A DNA stretch of 62,927 bases from JAICUY01 sp035708065 (GTDB taxonomy: Bacteria > Chloroflexota > Limnocylindria > QHBO01): the NCBI GenBank assembly GCA_035708065.1, contig DASSTC010000084.1, positions 1 to 62,927 of the forward strand. The letters are read 5' to 3'. This document shows positions 35,171 to 42,777 of this stretch, piece by piece. The notes under the pieces are model-generated. The model saw only the letters and a program-made list of their open reading frames with translations. It ran no database searches and was not told the DNA's origin. Within the stretch, counting starts at the first letter, position 1. Every line of letters begins with the position of its first letter. The translations under genes and the position numbers were made by a program.

Positions 35171-36819
35171 GCATCCAGCGCCCGCAGGCGGCCGCCGAGC
35201 TGTCACTGCTGGTCGACGTCGGCTCGGCGTGGACGAAGGCGAGCGTCATTGGTCGCAGCCGCGGTCGCTGGCGGATCGCCGCGCATGCCGCCCAGCCGAC
35301 CGGCTGGAATCCGACCGAGCTGTGGCGCTCGCTGGCGCAGCGGCTGGCCGCCGGCGCCGACCGCCGGCTGCGTGGTCGCCTGGAGGAGCTCGTCGCCGAC
35401 GCGCCACGAATCGAGTGCCACACGCCGCGCCGTCCCGCCCGGCTGGCCCTCGCCGCGGTCTCGCGCGATGTCTCGGGCGCCGCGGCGCGGCGCGTGGCCG
35501 AGTCGGCCGGCTGGGTCATCGAGGAGGCCGCGTCGATGGACGACGACCGGTCGCTGGCGGACCGCCTGGCGGCACTGCAGGCCGCGAGCGTCGATGGCTG
35601 GCTCCTGGCCGGCGGGTTCGACGACGCATGCAGCGAGCAGGCGCTCGAGATGGCCGCGCTGGTCGCGGCAGCGCGCGGCGAGCGTGGCGCGCCGGTGATC
35701 TGGGCCGGCTCGGCGCTGCTCGCCGGCGAGGTGCGCGAGCTGTTCGGGGCCGACGACCTCGCGGTCGTGGCCAATCCGAGGCCGCGACCCGACGAGAACG
35801 ACCCGGCGCCGCTGCGCCAGCATCTCGAGGCGCTGCTCCAGGAGATCGTCGAGCCGGGTGGCTCGATTCATCTCGCGCCGATCAGCTTCCGACGTGGCGT
35901 CAGCGCCCTGGCAGGCGCCTCGGCGCTTCGCATCCTGGGTGTCGACATCGGCGCCCGATACGCCAACTGGGTGCTCGCCGAGCCGGATGGCGGGGCCGAG
36001 AGCCGGATCTTTGCCAGCGGCGGCCTCGCCTCGCCGTGGCTCACCGGCCCGGGTGGTCCGGGCCGCCTGACGCGGGCAATCCCGCAGGCGATCGACGAGC
36101 TGGCCGTCGCCGACGCCCTGCAGAACCTGCGCGCCCGTCCCGGGACGCTGCCGCAGACCGAGGACGAGCTGGCGGTGACGCACGGTGCCGTCCGCTCGCT
36201 GCTCGGCCAGATGTCGATCGAGGAGGCCGCGATCAGCGGCGTCGACCTGATCATCGGCTCCGGTCGCACGCTGAGCTCGATCCCGAACCCGGGGCTGGCG
36301 GCGCAGCTGCTGCTCGACGGCCTGCGGCCACTCGGCGTCACCCAGCTGGCGATCGACCCGGCCGGCGCGCTCGCCCCCCTCGGCTCGCTCGACGACCTGG
36401 AGATCGACGAGGGAATCGCGACGGTGCGCGACGACCTGATCGTGCCGCTCGGCACCTCGGTCGTGTGCCGCGGCGGCCGTGCCGGGCAGGTCGCCATGAA
36501 GGTCACCGTCCACCGTACCGGCTGGCCGTCACTCGGGCCGATCGACGTGCGCAGCGGATCGGTGCAGGTCGTGCCGCTCGGTCGCGGCCAGTCCGCTGAG
36601 CTCGAGATCGAGCTGGAGGGCGACACGTCGCTCGGCACCGCGCGACGCACGCGGCACGCGCGCAGCCTGGCCCACGGCGGCTCGGTCGGGCTGATTCTCG
36701 ACGCTCGCGACGTGCCCCTGGTCGTGCCGCGGCGCTCCGATGATCGTCGCTCGGTGCTGGCCTCGTGGCGCGACGTCTTCATGCGCGAGGCGCAGATGAC
36801 GGCAGGGCAGGTCGAATGA
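35167..36819 (+). CDS. Glutamate mutase MutL-family ASKHA protein
   Basis: 550 residues. Two ASKHA phosphate-1 type motifs are visible: LLVDVGSAWTKASVI (Asp17) and LGVDIGARYANWVL (Asp260), pointing to a duplicated actin/hexokinase-like nucleotide-binding fold as in the MutL (GlmL) family. Later IIGSGRTLSSIPNPGLAAQL resembles the adenosine loop. MutL usually sits with B12-dependent amino-acid mutase genes (MutS/MutE or OraS/OraE), but none occurs here; it lies among membrane-protein genes. The C-terminal ~120 residues are beta-rich. ATGA overlaps on both sides. The family call is firm, the function is not. Confidence 0.82.
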   Translation: MSIQRPQAAAELSLLVDVGSAWTKASVIGRSRGRWRIAAHAAQPTGWNPTELWRSLAQRLAAGADRRLRGRLEELVADAPRIECHTPRRPARLALAAVSRDVSGAAARRVAESAGWVIEEAASMDDDRSLADRLAALQAASVDGWLLAGGFDDACSEQALEMAALVAAARGERGAPVIWAGSALLAGEVRELFGADDLAVVANPRPRPDENDPAPLRQHLEALLQEIVEPGGSIHLAPISFRRGVSALAGASALRILGVDIGARYANWVLAEPDGGAESRIFASGGLASPWLTGPGGPGRLTRAIPQAIDELAVADALQNLRARPGTLPQTEDELAVTHGAVRSLLGQMSIEEAAISGVDLIIGSGRTLSSIPNPGLAAQLLLDGLRPLGVTQLAIDPAGALAPLGSLDDLEIDEGIATVRDDLIVPLGTSVVCRGGRAGQVAMKVTVHRTGWPSLGPIDVRSGSVQVVPLGRGQSAELEIELEGDTSLGTARRTRHARSLAHGGSVGLILDARDVPLVVPRRSDDRRSVLASWRDVFMREAQMTAGQVE

Positions 36820-37856
36820 ACGGTGTCGTGCATCGCATTCCGATCCCGCGCGGGGCGATGCTGCGCGTCGCCGTGGGCGAATCGGTGAAGCCGGACCAGC
36901 TCCTCGCCGTGCGCCGGCCGCCCGGACGGGCCATCGTCGTCGAGGTCGCCGGGCGCCTCCGACGGCCGCCGGGCGAGGCGGCGGCGCTGCTCGTCGCGCG
37001 ACCGGGCACCCGCGTCGAGGCGGGGCAGGAGCTGGCGCGAGCCGGCGACAGTGTCGTGACATCGCCGAATGCCGGCCTGCTCGTCTCGTATTCGCGGACC
37101 GATGGGACGCTCCTCCTCGCGCCGCTCGGCGACGAGGAGCCGGTCGTCGGTCACGTCTCGGGACGGATCCGCTCGATCGAGGAGGGTGCCATCCAGGTCG
37201 AGGTGCGCGGCGCGCAGTTGCTCGGCGTGGGCGGCACCGGCGAGGCGGTCCACGGTGAGCTGCTCGTCGCCGTCCACGAGCCGGGTGACGAGCTGCGCGC
37301 CGGTGCGATCGACGTCGGCGCCACCGGCAAGATCCTGGTCGGCGGGTCGCGCGCATCGGCCGAGACGCTGACCCGGGCGCGGGCGATGGGCGTCGCCGGC
37401 ATTGTGCTCGGCGGCGTGCTCGACAAGGAACTGCGCGACTTCGAGGCGATCCAACGCCGCCGCCGCGAGATCGGCGGGCTGACCGGCTCGTTCGGCCTGG
37501 TGCTGCTCGAGGGCTTCGGCAAGGTCGGCTTCGACCCGCAGCTGTTCGCCTGGTTCCGGCGTCACACCGGCCACCTGGCCAGCGTGTTCGGCGCGGAGCA
37601 CCGGGTCTACGTCTACGACGCGCAGCCGCCGCCCATGCGGCGGCCGCTGCCGGCGGTCGGCGACCGGGTGATCGCCCATCGGCGGCCGTTCCAGGGCCGT
37701 GGCGGGGTGCTGGTGGCCGTCCTCGACGACCTGCACGCCACGCCATCCGGCCTGGCGACCGAGATGGGCCTGGTCCGCTTCGAGGACGGCCGCCTCGCCG
37801 CCGTGCCGCTCGCCAACCTCGAGGCGACGCACGAGCCACCGGCCGTCGAGCCGTAG
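36816..37856 (+). CDS. Hypothetical protein with lipoyl-like N-terminus and KOW-like C-terminus
   Basis: 346 residues, not recognised as a named family. Residues ~1-95 look like a barrel-sandwich hybrid (RVAVGESVKPDQLLAVRR, then ARPGTRVEAGQELARAGD), the fold of biotinyl/lipoyl and RnfC-type domains, though no lysine-bearing lipoylation motif is seen. A middle alpha/beta part has ETLTRARAMGVAGIVLGG and FGLVLLEGFGKVGF. The C-terminus, VGDRVIAHRRPFQGRGGVLV with a later VRFEDGRLAAVPLANLE, resembles a KOW/SH3-like barrel. Last gene of the cluster, coupled to the MutL-like gene. Confidence 0.7.
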   Translation: MNGVVHRIPIPRGAMLRVAVGESVKPDQLLAVRRPPGRAIVVEVAGRLRRPPGEAAALLVARPGTRVEAGQELARAGDSVVTSPNAGLLVSYSRTDGTLLLAPLGDEEPVVGHVSGRIRSIEEGAIQVEVRGAQLLGVGGTGEAVHGELLVAVHEPGDELRAGAIDVGATGKILVGGSRASAETLTRARAMGVAGIVLGGVLDKELRDFEAIQRRRREIGGLTGSFGLVLLEGFGKVGFDPQLFAWFRRHTGHLASVFGAEHRVYVYDAQPPPMRRPLPAVGDRVIAHRRPFQGRGGVLVAVLDDLHATPSGLATEMGLVRFEDGRLAAVPLANLEATHEPPAVEP

Positions 37857-37872
37857 CTTCCTCCCACGCTCC

Positions 37873-37878
37873 TATACT
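37873..37878 (+). promoter_or_regulatory. -10 element of tsaE, leaderless type
   Basis: TATACT ends 9 nt before the tsaE ATG (37888), so the transcript would start at or within a few bases of the start codon. No clear -35 or Shine-Dalgarno sequence is seen. The hexamer is identical to the -10 of the str and infA promoters. Confidence 0.6.
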
Positions 37879-37887
37879 TTTCGGTTC

Positions 37888-38367
37888 ATGGCCCGATCCA
37901 CCAGCGTCGACATGCTCACCTCCGACTCGACCGATGCCACGCGCGCCATCGGCCGAACGCTCGGCAGTGCGGCGCAGCCGGGAACGTTCGTGGCGCTCAG
38001 CGGTCCGCTCGGCGCCGGCAAGACGCAGCTTGCCAAGGGGATTGCCGAGGGGCTCGGGATCACGAGCGTGGTCAACAGCCCGACGTTCGTGCTGATGAAT
38101 GAGCATCCCGGGCGGCTGCGGCTGTTCCACATCGATGCCTACCGCCTCGGCGACCCCGAGGAGGCGCTCGCCGCCGGGCTCATCGACGAGCGCCAGGCCG
38201 CCGGCGTGACCGTCCTCGAGTGGGCGGAGCGCCTGGAGGGCTACCTGCCGCCGGATCGCCTGGAGATCGAGCTGCAGCCGGACGCTGCCGAGTCCGACCG
38301 ACGCACGCTGCGCCTCAACCCGACGGGGCCGCTGTCCGTGACGGTGGCGGAGTCGCTGTCGCGGTGA
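37888..38367 (+). CDS. tsaE: tRNA t6A biosynthesis ATPase TsaE
   Basis: ATPase that stimulates the TsaB-TsaD complex during N6-threonylcarbamoyl-adenosine formation at tRNA position 37. 159 residues from ATG 37888. Walker A GPLGAGKTQ with Lys45, SPTFVLMNEH, and LFHIDAYRL / VLEWAERL motifs fit the family. First gene of the tsaE-tsaB-rimI-tsaD operon; the TGA overlaps the GTG of tsaB. Confidence 0.95.
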   Translation: MARSTSVDMLTSDSTDATRAIGRTLGSAAQPGTFVALSGPLGAGKTQLAKGIAEGLGITSVVNSPTFVLMNEHPGRLRLFHIDAYRLGDPEEALAAGLIDERQAAGVTVLEWAERLEGYLPPDRLEIELQPDAAESDRRTLRLNPTGPLSVTVAESLSR

Positions 38368-38996
38368 TCATCGCCATCGACGCCGCGGCGACCGACCTGT
38401 CGCTGGCGCTCGCCGCCCCGGACGGCGCCGAGCTCGCCGGCGATGGCTGGAGCGCCGACCAGCGGCGCACCCACGAGCTGCTTCCGCGGCTACTGGCGCT
38501 CATCGAGCGCAGCGGCCACGTCCTCGAGGAGGCGTCGGCGCTTGCCGTGGGCATCGGTCCGGGAAGCTTCACCGGGCTGCGCGTAGCGATGAGCTTGGCC
38601 AAGGGCCTCGCCTTCTCGCTGGGACGGCCGATCGTCGGTGTGCCGAGCCTGGTCGCCTGGCTGGAGGCCGAGCCGGATGCCCGCGTGGCGCTGGCGCGCG
38701 CCGGCGCCCGGGAGGCGTTCCTGCTCGACCGAGCCAGCGGCGAGCTGCGCATCGTCGATCCGGAGGCGGCCCGCACGGCACCCGGACCGGCCGTCGCCGC
38801 GACCGAGCTGGCGGACGCGTTCGAGCTGACCGGCGCACGGCCGCCGTTCGGTGCCGCGTCGGCGATCGCGCGCCTTGCCGCCGAGCGCCTGGCCGCCGAG
38901 CCGGCCGGCGACGACCTCGACCGGCTCGAGCCCGGCTACCTGCGCGGGCCGCGTGGCATCGGTCAGGTGCAGGAGGGGGCGGTCCGATGGCTGTGA
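38364..38996 (+). CDS. tsaB: tRNA t6A biosynthesis protein TsaB
   Basis: Non-catalytic ASKHA paralogue that dimerises with TsaD. 210 residues from GTG 38364: IIAIDAAATDLSLALA phosphate motif, HELLPRLLALIE helix, and the family signature GIGPGSFTGLRVAMSLAKGL. The C-terminal half is short and divergent as is common. GTGA overlap with tsaE and a 10-nt overlap with rimI. Confidence 0.94.
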   Translation: MIIAIDAAATDLSLALAAPDGAELAGDGWSADQRRTHELLPRLLALIERSGHVLEEASALAVGIGPGSFTGLRVAMSLAKGLAFSLGRPIVGVPSLVAWLEAEPDARVALARAGAREAFLLDRASGELRIVDPEAARTAPGPAVAATELADAFELTGARPPFGAASAIARLAAERLAAEPAGDDLDRLEPGYLRGPRGIGQVQEGAVRWL

Positions 38997-39532
38997 GCGT
39001 GCCGCTGGTCGTCGAGGAGATGCGACGCTCGGACATCGACGCGGTCCACGAGATCGAGCGCCTGTCGTTCAGCACCCCATGGCCGAGCTACGCCTTCGAG
39101 CAGGAGCTGGCCACCAACCGCATGGCGCGCTACCTGGTCGTGCGCCGGGACGGCCGGCTGGTCGCCTTCGCCGGACTGTGGCTCATGGCCGACGAGGCAC
39201 ACATCACCACGTTCGCCGTCCATCCCGACTGGCGGCGGCAGGGGATTGCACAGCGGCTGATGGTCGCGCTGCTCGAGCTCAGCCTGGAGATCGGTGCCGA
39301 GCGGATGACCCTCGAGGTGCGCGTCAGCAACGAGCCCGCGCAGTCGCTCTACCGGCGCTTCGGCTTCGTCACCGCCGGTCGTCGACCGCGCTACTACACC
39401 GACGACGGCGAGGACGCGCTGATCATGACCACACCCGAGCTGCGCGGACCGTCGATGCAGGCGCTGCTCATCCTCGAGCGGGCGCGCCACGAGCGGCAGC
39501 CGTGGCAGCCAACGTGGGGACCGCAACCGTGA
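38987..39532 (+). CDS. rimI: Ribosomal-protein-alanine N-acetyltransferase-like GNAT protein
   Basis: GNAT acetyltransferase, 181 residues. The acetyl-CoA loop reads RRQGIAQRL, preceded by HITTFAVHPDWR and followed by TLEVRVSNEPAQSLYRRFGF, all RimI-like. RimI acetylates the N-terminus of S18 in E. coli, but orthologues in t6A operons are often less specific, so the exact substrate is inferred. The ~30-residue tail after the core is unusual. Overlaps tsaB and tsaD. Confidence 0.88.
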   Translation: MAVSVPLVVEEMRRSDIDAVHEIERLSFSTPWPSYAFEQELATNRMARYLVVRRDGRLVAFAGLWLMADEAHITTFAVHPDWRRQGIAQRLMVALLELSLEIGAERMTLEVRVSNEPAQSLYRRFGFVTAGRRPRYYTDDGEDALIMTTPELRGPSMQALLILERARHERQPWQPTWGPQP

Positions 39533-40587
39533 GCGGGCCGCGCATCCTGGCCATCGAGTCGAGCTGCGACGAGACCGGCGTGGCGGTCGTCGTCGGCGGA
39601 CGCCGCATCGAGGCGAACCAGGTCGCGACCCAGGTCGCGCTGCACGCCGCGACCGGCGGGATCGTGCCGGAGGTCGCCGCGCGCCAGCAGCTGCGCTGGA
39701 TCATCCCGACCCTGCGCGCCGCGCTCGAGCAGGCGGCGGTCGACTGGGACGACCTCGACGCCGTGGCGGTCACCCACGGCCCCGGGCTCATCGGCTCGCT
39801 GCTGGTTGGCGTCAACGTGGCGAAGGCGCTGGCCGTGGCGCATGGCCTGCCACTCGTCGGCGTGAATCACATCGAGGGCCATATCTACGCCAACTGGCTG
39901 ACCGACGTGCGGGCCGATGCGCCGCTTCCGCCCGAGCCGGAGTTCCCGCTCCTGTGCCTCGTCGTGTCGGGCGGCCACAGCCAGCTGGTGCTGATGCACG
40001 GCCATGGTCGCTACGAGCTCCTAGGCCAGACCGTCGACGACGCGGCGGGCGAGGCGTTCGACAAAGTCGGGCGGCTGCTCGGCCTGCCGTATCCCGGCGG
40101 CCCGGCGATCTCCGCCGCCGCGGTGGGTGCCAGGCCGGCGACCCGCTTCCCGCGCGCCCGCACCGCCGGCCGCTACGACTTCAGCTTCTCGGGGCTGAAG
40201 ACCGCCGTGCTGCGCGAGGTCGCGGGCTACCGCGATCGCGGCGAGCCGATCCCGATCGATGGCCTGGCGGCCGCGTTCGAGGAGGCGATCGTCGACGCGC
40301 TCGTGAGCAAGACCGTGGAGGCGGCGCGCGACCACGACGTCGCAGCGGTGGCGCTCGGCGGGGGTGTCGCGGCCAACCGGTCGCTGCGCACCGTGCTCGC
40401 CGAGCGGCTCGAGCGCGTGCCCCTGCTCGTCCCGCCGCCGGCGTGGTGCACCGACAACGGCGCGATGATCGGCGCGGCGGCCGGGTTCCGCTACGTCGCC
40501 GGCGACCGCGCCGACGCCGCGCTCGAGGCGATCCCCTCGCTGGCATTGCCCTGGCTCGACGCGGCCGCCGTCGCCGATGCCGGCTGA
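39529..40587 (+). CDS. tsaD: tRNA N6-threonylcarbamoyladenosine transferase TsaD
   Basis: Catalytic subunit of t6A synthesis. 352 residues from GTG 39529 (GTGA with rimI). ILAIESSCDETGVAVV start; metal-binding His114 and His118 in NHIEGH and Asp309 in CTDNGAMIG; SGGHSQLVL and GGGVAANRSLR ASKHA loops. TsaC is not in the window. It overlaps rsmA by 11 nt. Confidence 0.97.
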   Translation: MSGPRILAIESSCDETGVAVVVGGRRIEANQVATQVALHAATGGIVPEVAARQQLRWIIPTLRAALEQAAVDWDDLDAVAVTHGPGLIGSLLVGVNVAKALAVAHGLPLVGVNHIEGHIYANWLTDVRADAPLPPEPEFPLLCLVVSGGHSQLVLMHGHGRYELLGQTVDDAAGEAFDKVGRLLGLPYPGGPAISAAAVGARPATRFPRARTAGRYDFSFSGLKTAVLREVAGYRDRGEPIPIDGLAAAFEEAIVDALVSKTVEAARDHDVAAVALGGGVAANRSLRTVLAERLERVPLLVPPPAWCTDNGAMIGAAAGFRYVAGDRADAALEAIPSLALPWLDAAAVADAG

Positions 40588-41467
40588 CCCGGGCGGCCAT
40601 CCGGCCTTGGCGCCGGAGCGCCTCGCGCCGCCGACCCCCGGCCAGCTGCGCCGCCTGCTCGCCGCCCAGCGCCTTCGACCGCGCAGGGCGCTGAGCCAGA
40701 ACTTCCTGACCGACGCCGAGGCGCTCGATGCGATCGTTGCCGCCGCGGATCTCCATCCCGCCGATCGCGTGGTCGAGGTCGGTCCGGGCCTCGGCGTGCT
40801 GACTCGGCGCCTGCTCGCTGCGGGCTGCGAGGTGCTCGCCGTCGAGCTGGACGCACGGCTGGCGGCGTACCTGCGCGAGGAGCTCGGCTCGGTGGCCGGC
40901 TTCGACCTGGTCGAGGCCGACGCACTGAGCCTGCACCCCCGCGACATGTTCCCCGACCAGAGGTTCAAGCTGGTGGCGAACATCCCGTACCACATCACCA
41001 GCCCGCTGCTGCACGCCTTCCTGGAGGGCGAACGACCGCCGGAGATCACCGTCCTGCTCGTGCAGGCCGAGGTCGCCGAGCGGGTGGCCTCGACGCCAGG
41101 CGGGATGAGCTACCTGTCGGTCTTCGTGCAGAACGTGGCTCACGCCGAGCTCGTCGCCCGCGTGCCGGCGGGCGCCTTCGAGCCGGCGCCCGAGGTCGAC
41201 TCGGCGGTCCTGCGCCTCCTCCGCCGCGCCGATCCGCCGGTGCCGCCCGGGCCGGAGCGCGAGACGTTCTACCGCGTGGTGCAGGCCGGCTTCCGGCAGC
41301 GACGCAAGCAGATCCACAACGGGCTCGGCCGTGAGCTGCCGATCTCGCGCGAGGTGCTGGGCGGGGCGCTCACCGTTTGCGCCGTCGACGCCGAGCGCCG
41401 GCCGCAGACGCTGTCGGTCGACGAGTGGGCGTGCCTGACCAGGGCAATCGCACCGGCGCTGGCCTAG
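40577..41467 (+). CDS. rsmA: 16S rRNA dimethyladenosine transferase RsmA (KsgA)
   Basis: Dimethylates two adjacent adenosines near the 3' end of 16S rRNA using SAM. 296 residues; N-terminus MPADPGGHPAL precedes the family motif LSQNFLTD. SAM site EVGPGLGVLTRRLL, VELDARL, and the catalytic NIPYHITSPLL are intact. The C-terminal helical domain has GFRQRRKQIHNGL. It sits between tsaD and ispE and abuts ispE without a gap. Confidence 0.96.
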   Translation: MPADPGGHPALAPERLAPPTPGQLRRLLAAQRLRPRRALSQNFLTDAEALDAIVAAADLHPADRVVEVGPGLGVLTRRLLAAGCEVLAVELDARLAAYLREELGSVAGFDLVEADALSLHPRDMFPDQRFKLVANIPYHITSPLLHAFLEGERPPEITVLLVQAEVAERVASTPGGMSYLSVFVQNVAHAELVARVPAGAFEPAPEVDSAVLRLLRRADPPVPPGPERETFYRVVQAGFRQRRKQIHNGLGRELPISREVLGGALTVCAVDAERRPQTLSVDEWACLTRAIAPALA

Positions 41468-42313
41468 ATGCAGCCGCTGTCGCTCGCCGCGCCCGCGAAG
41501 CTCAACCTGTCGCTGGCGGTGCTCGGCCGCCGCTCCGATGGCCGTCACGAGCTCGCCAGCGTCTTCGTTTTGCTCGACCTCGCCGATCGGCTGCTCGTGC
41601 TGCCCGGCTGCTCGGGCCTGCGGGTCGAGTCGGCGGATGCCAGCGTGCCGGTCGACGCCACGAACCTCGCCTGGCGTGGCCTCGTCGCGGGCCTCGGCGG
41701 CGAGCCTGAGCTTGCCTGCCTGACCGTCGAGAAGCGGATCCCGGCGACCGCCGGGCTCGGCGGCGGCTCCTCCGATGCGGCCGCGGGATGGCGCCTCGGC
41801 CGCCGGCTTGCCGGTGAGCCCGACGTGCCGACGCTCGCCGAGCTCGAGGCGCTGGGCGAGATCGGCGCCGACGTGCCGTTCTTCGCCGCGCAGCTGCCGG
41901 CCGCCGAGGTGCGGGGCATCGGGGAGCGGCTCGAGGCCACGCAGGTGCCCGCGGCCTATGCCGTGCTGGCCGTCCCGTCGTTCGGGCTGTCGACCGCGGC
42001 GGTGTTCGCCGAGCTGCGGCCGTCCGACTGGTCGTGCCAGCCGGTGCCCACCGGGCACAACGACCTGTTGGCGGCCGCGCGCCGGCTGCGACCCGAGCTC
42101 GACGGGATCTTCGACGTCCTTCGCCATGCCGGCGGCGATCCGCATCTGACCGGCAGCGGGCCCACCGTCTACGCCCTGACCGACGATCCCGAGCGCGCCG
42201 AGGCGCTGGCATTCGCCGTCGAGCGGGCCGGGCTGCGCGCGCTGCGGACCCGGCTCCCCGGCGCACCGTCTACGATTCGGGCATTGAGCGACGAGGAGGA
42301 GGCTGACCAATGA
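41468..42313 (+). CDS. ispE: 4-diphosphocytidyl-2-C-methyl-D-erythritol kinase
   Basis: GHMP kinase of the MEP isoprenoid pathway. 281 residues: APAKLNLSLAVLGRRSDGRHEL substrate motif (cited in part: APAKLNLSLAVLG), the ATP loop PATAGLGGGSSDAAA and the third GHMP motif LTGSGPTVYAL. RsmA-IspE adjacency is common in bacteria. The product feeds the polyprenyl synthase encoded at 45570-46625. ATGA overlap with ridA. Confidence 0.96.
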   Translation: MQPLSLAAPAKLNLSLAVLGRRSDGRHELASVFVLLDLADRLLVLPGCSGLRVESADASVPVDATNLAWRGLVAGLGGEPELACLTVEKRIPATAGLGGGSSDAAAGWRLGRRLAGEPDVPTLAELEALGEIGADVPFFAAQLPAAEVRGIGERLEATQVPAAYAVLAVPSFGLSTAAVFAELRPSDWSCQPVPTGHNDLLAAARRLRPELDGIFDVLRHAGGDPHLTGSGPTVYALTDDPERAEALAFAVERAGLRALRTRLPGAPSTIRALSDEEEADQ

Positions 42314-42702
42314 CCGAACGCGCTGCGGTCCAGACCGACCGCGCCCCCGCGGCGATCGGCCCGTACAGCCAGGCGATCCGGGCCGGCGGCCTGGTCTTCG
42401 CGGCGGGCCAGACGGGCAGCGACCCGGCCACCGGCGAGCTGCCCGACGGCGTCGCCGCCCAGGCCGAGCAGGTGCTCGCCAACCTGGCGGCGGTGCTGGC
42501 GGCGGCGGGATCGCGGATGGACCTGGTCACCAAGACCACGATCTTCCTTACCGACATGGCCGACTTCGCGACCGTCAACGAGATCTACGCCAGGCACCTG
42601 CGTGAGCCGTATCCGGCGCGCTCGACGATCGCGGTGCGCCAGCTGCCGAAGGGCGCGCTGGTCGAGATCGAGGCGATCGCCCTCGCGCCGGACGCGGCCT
42701 GA
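42310..42702 (+). CDS. RidA-family enamine/imine deaminase
   Basis: Hydrolyses reactive enamine/imine intermediates such as 2-aminoacrylate; forms trimers. 130 residues: APAAIGPYSQAIRAGGLVFA, GQTGSDPATGEL and the conserved arginine in PARSTIAVRQLPKGALVEIE. The GAGGAGGAGG site lies inside ispE upstream of the ATG. Family assignment is firm; the physiological substrate is inferred. Confidence 0.92.
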   Translation: MTERAAVQTDRAPAAIGPYSQAIRAGGLVFAAGQTGSDPATGELPDGVAAQAEQVLANLAAVLAAAGSRMDLVTKTTIFLTDMADFATVNEIYARHLREPYPARSTIAVRQLPKGALVEIEAIALAPDAA

Positions 42703-42709
42703 CGCCGAG

Positions 42710-42739
42710 TTGACCCACCTTCACCGGCGTGCGTACCAT
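42710..42739 (+). promoter_or_regulatory. Promoter upstream of glmU
   Basis: -35 TTGACC (42710-42715), 18-nt spacer, -10 TACCAT (42734-42739). It lies just after the ridA stop and 38 nt before the TTG of glmU, with GGAG at 42763-42766 as ribosome site. Confidence 0.65.
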
Positions 42740-42777
42740 CGGCGCCACTTCCCGCTCGGACTGGAGCGTCCACCAGA

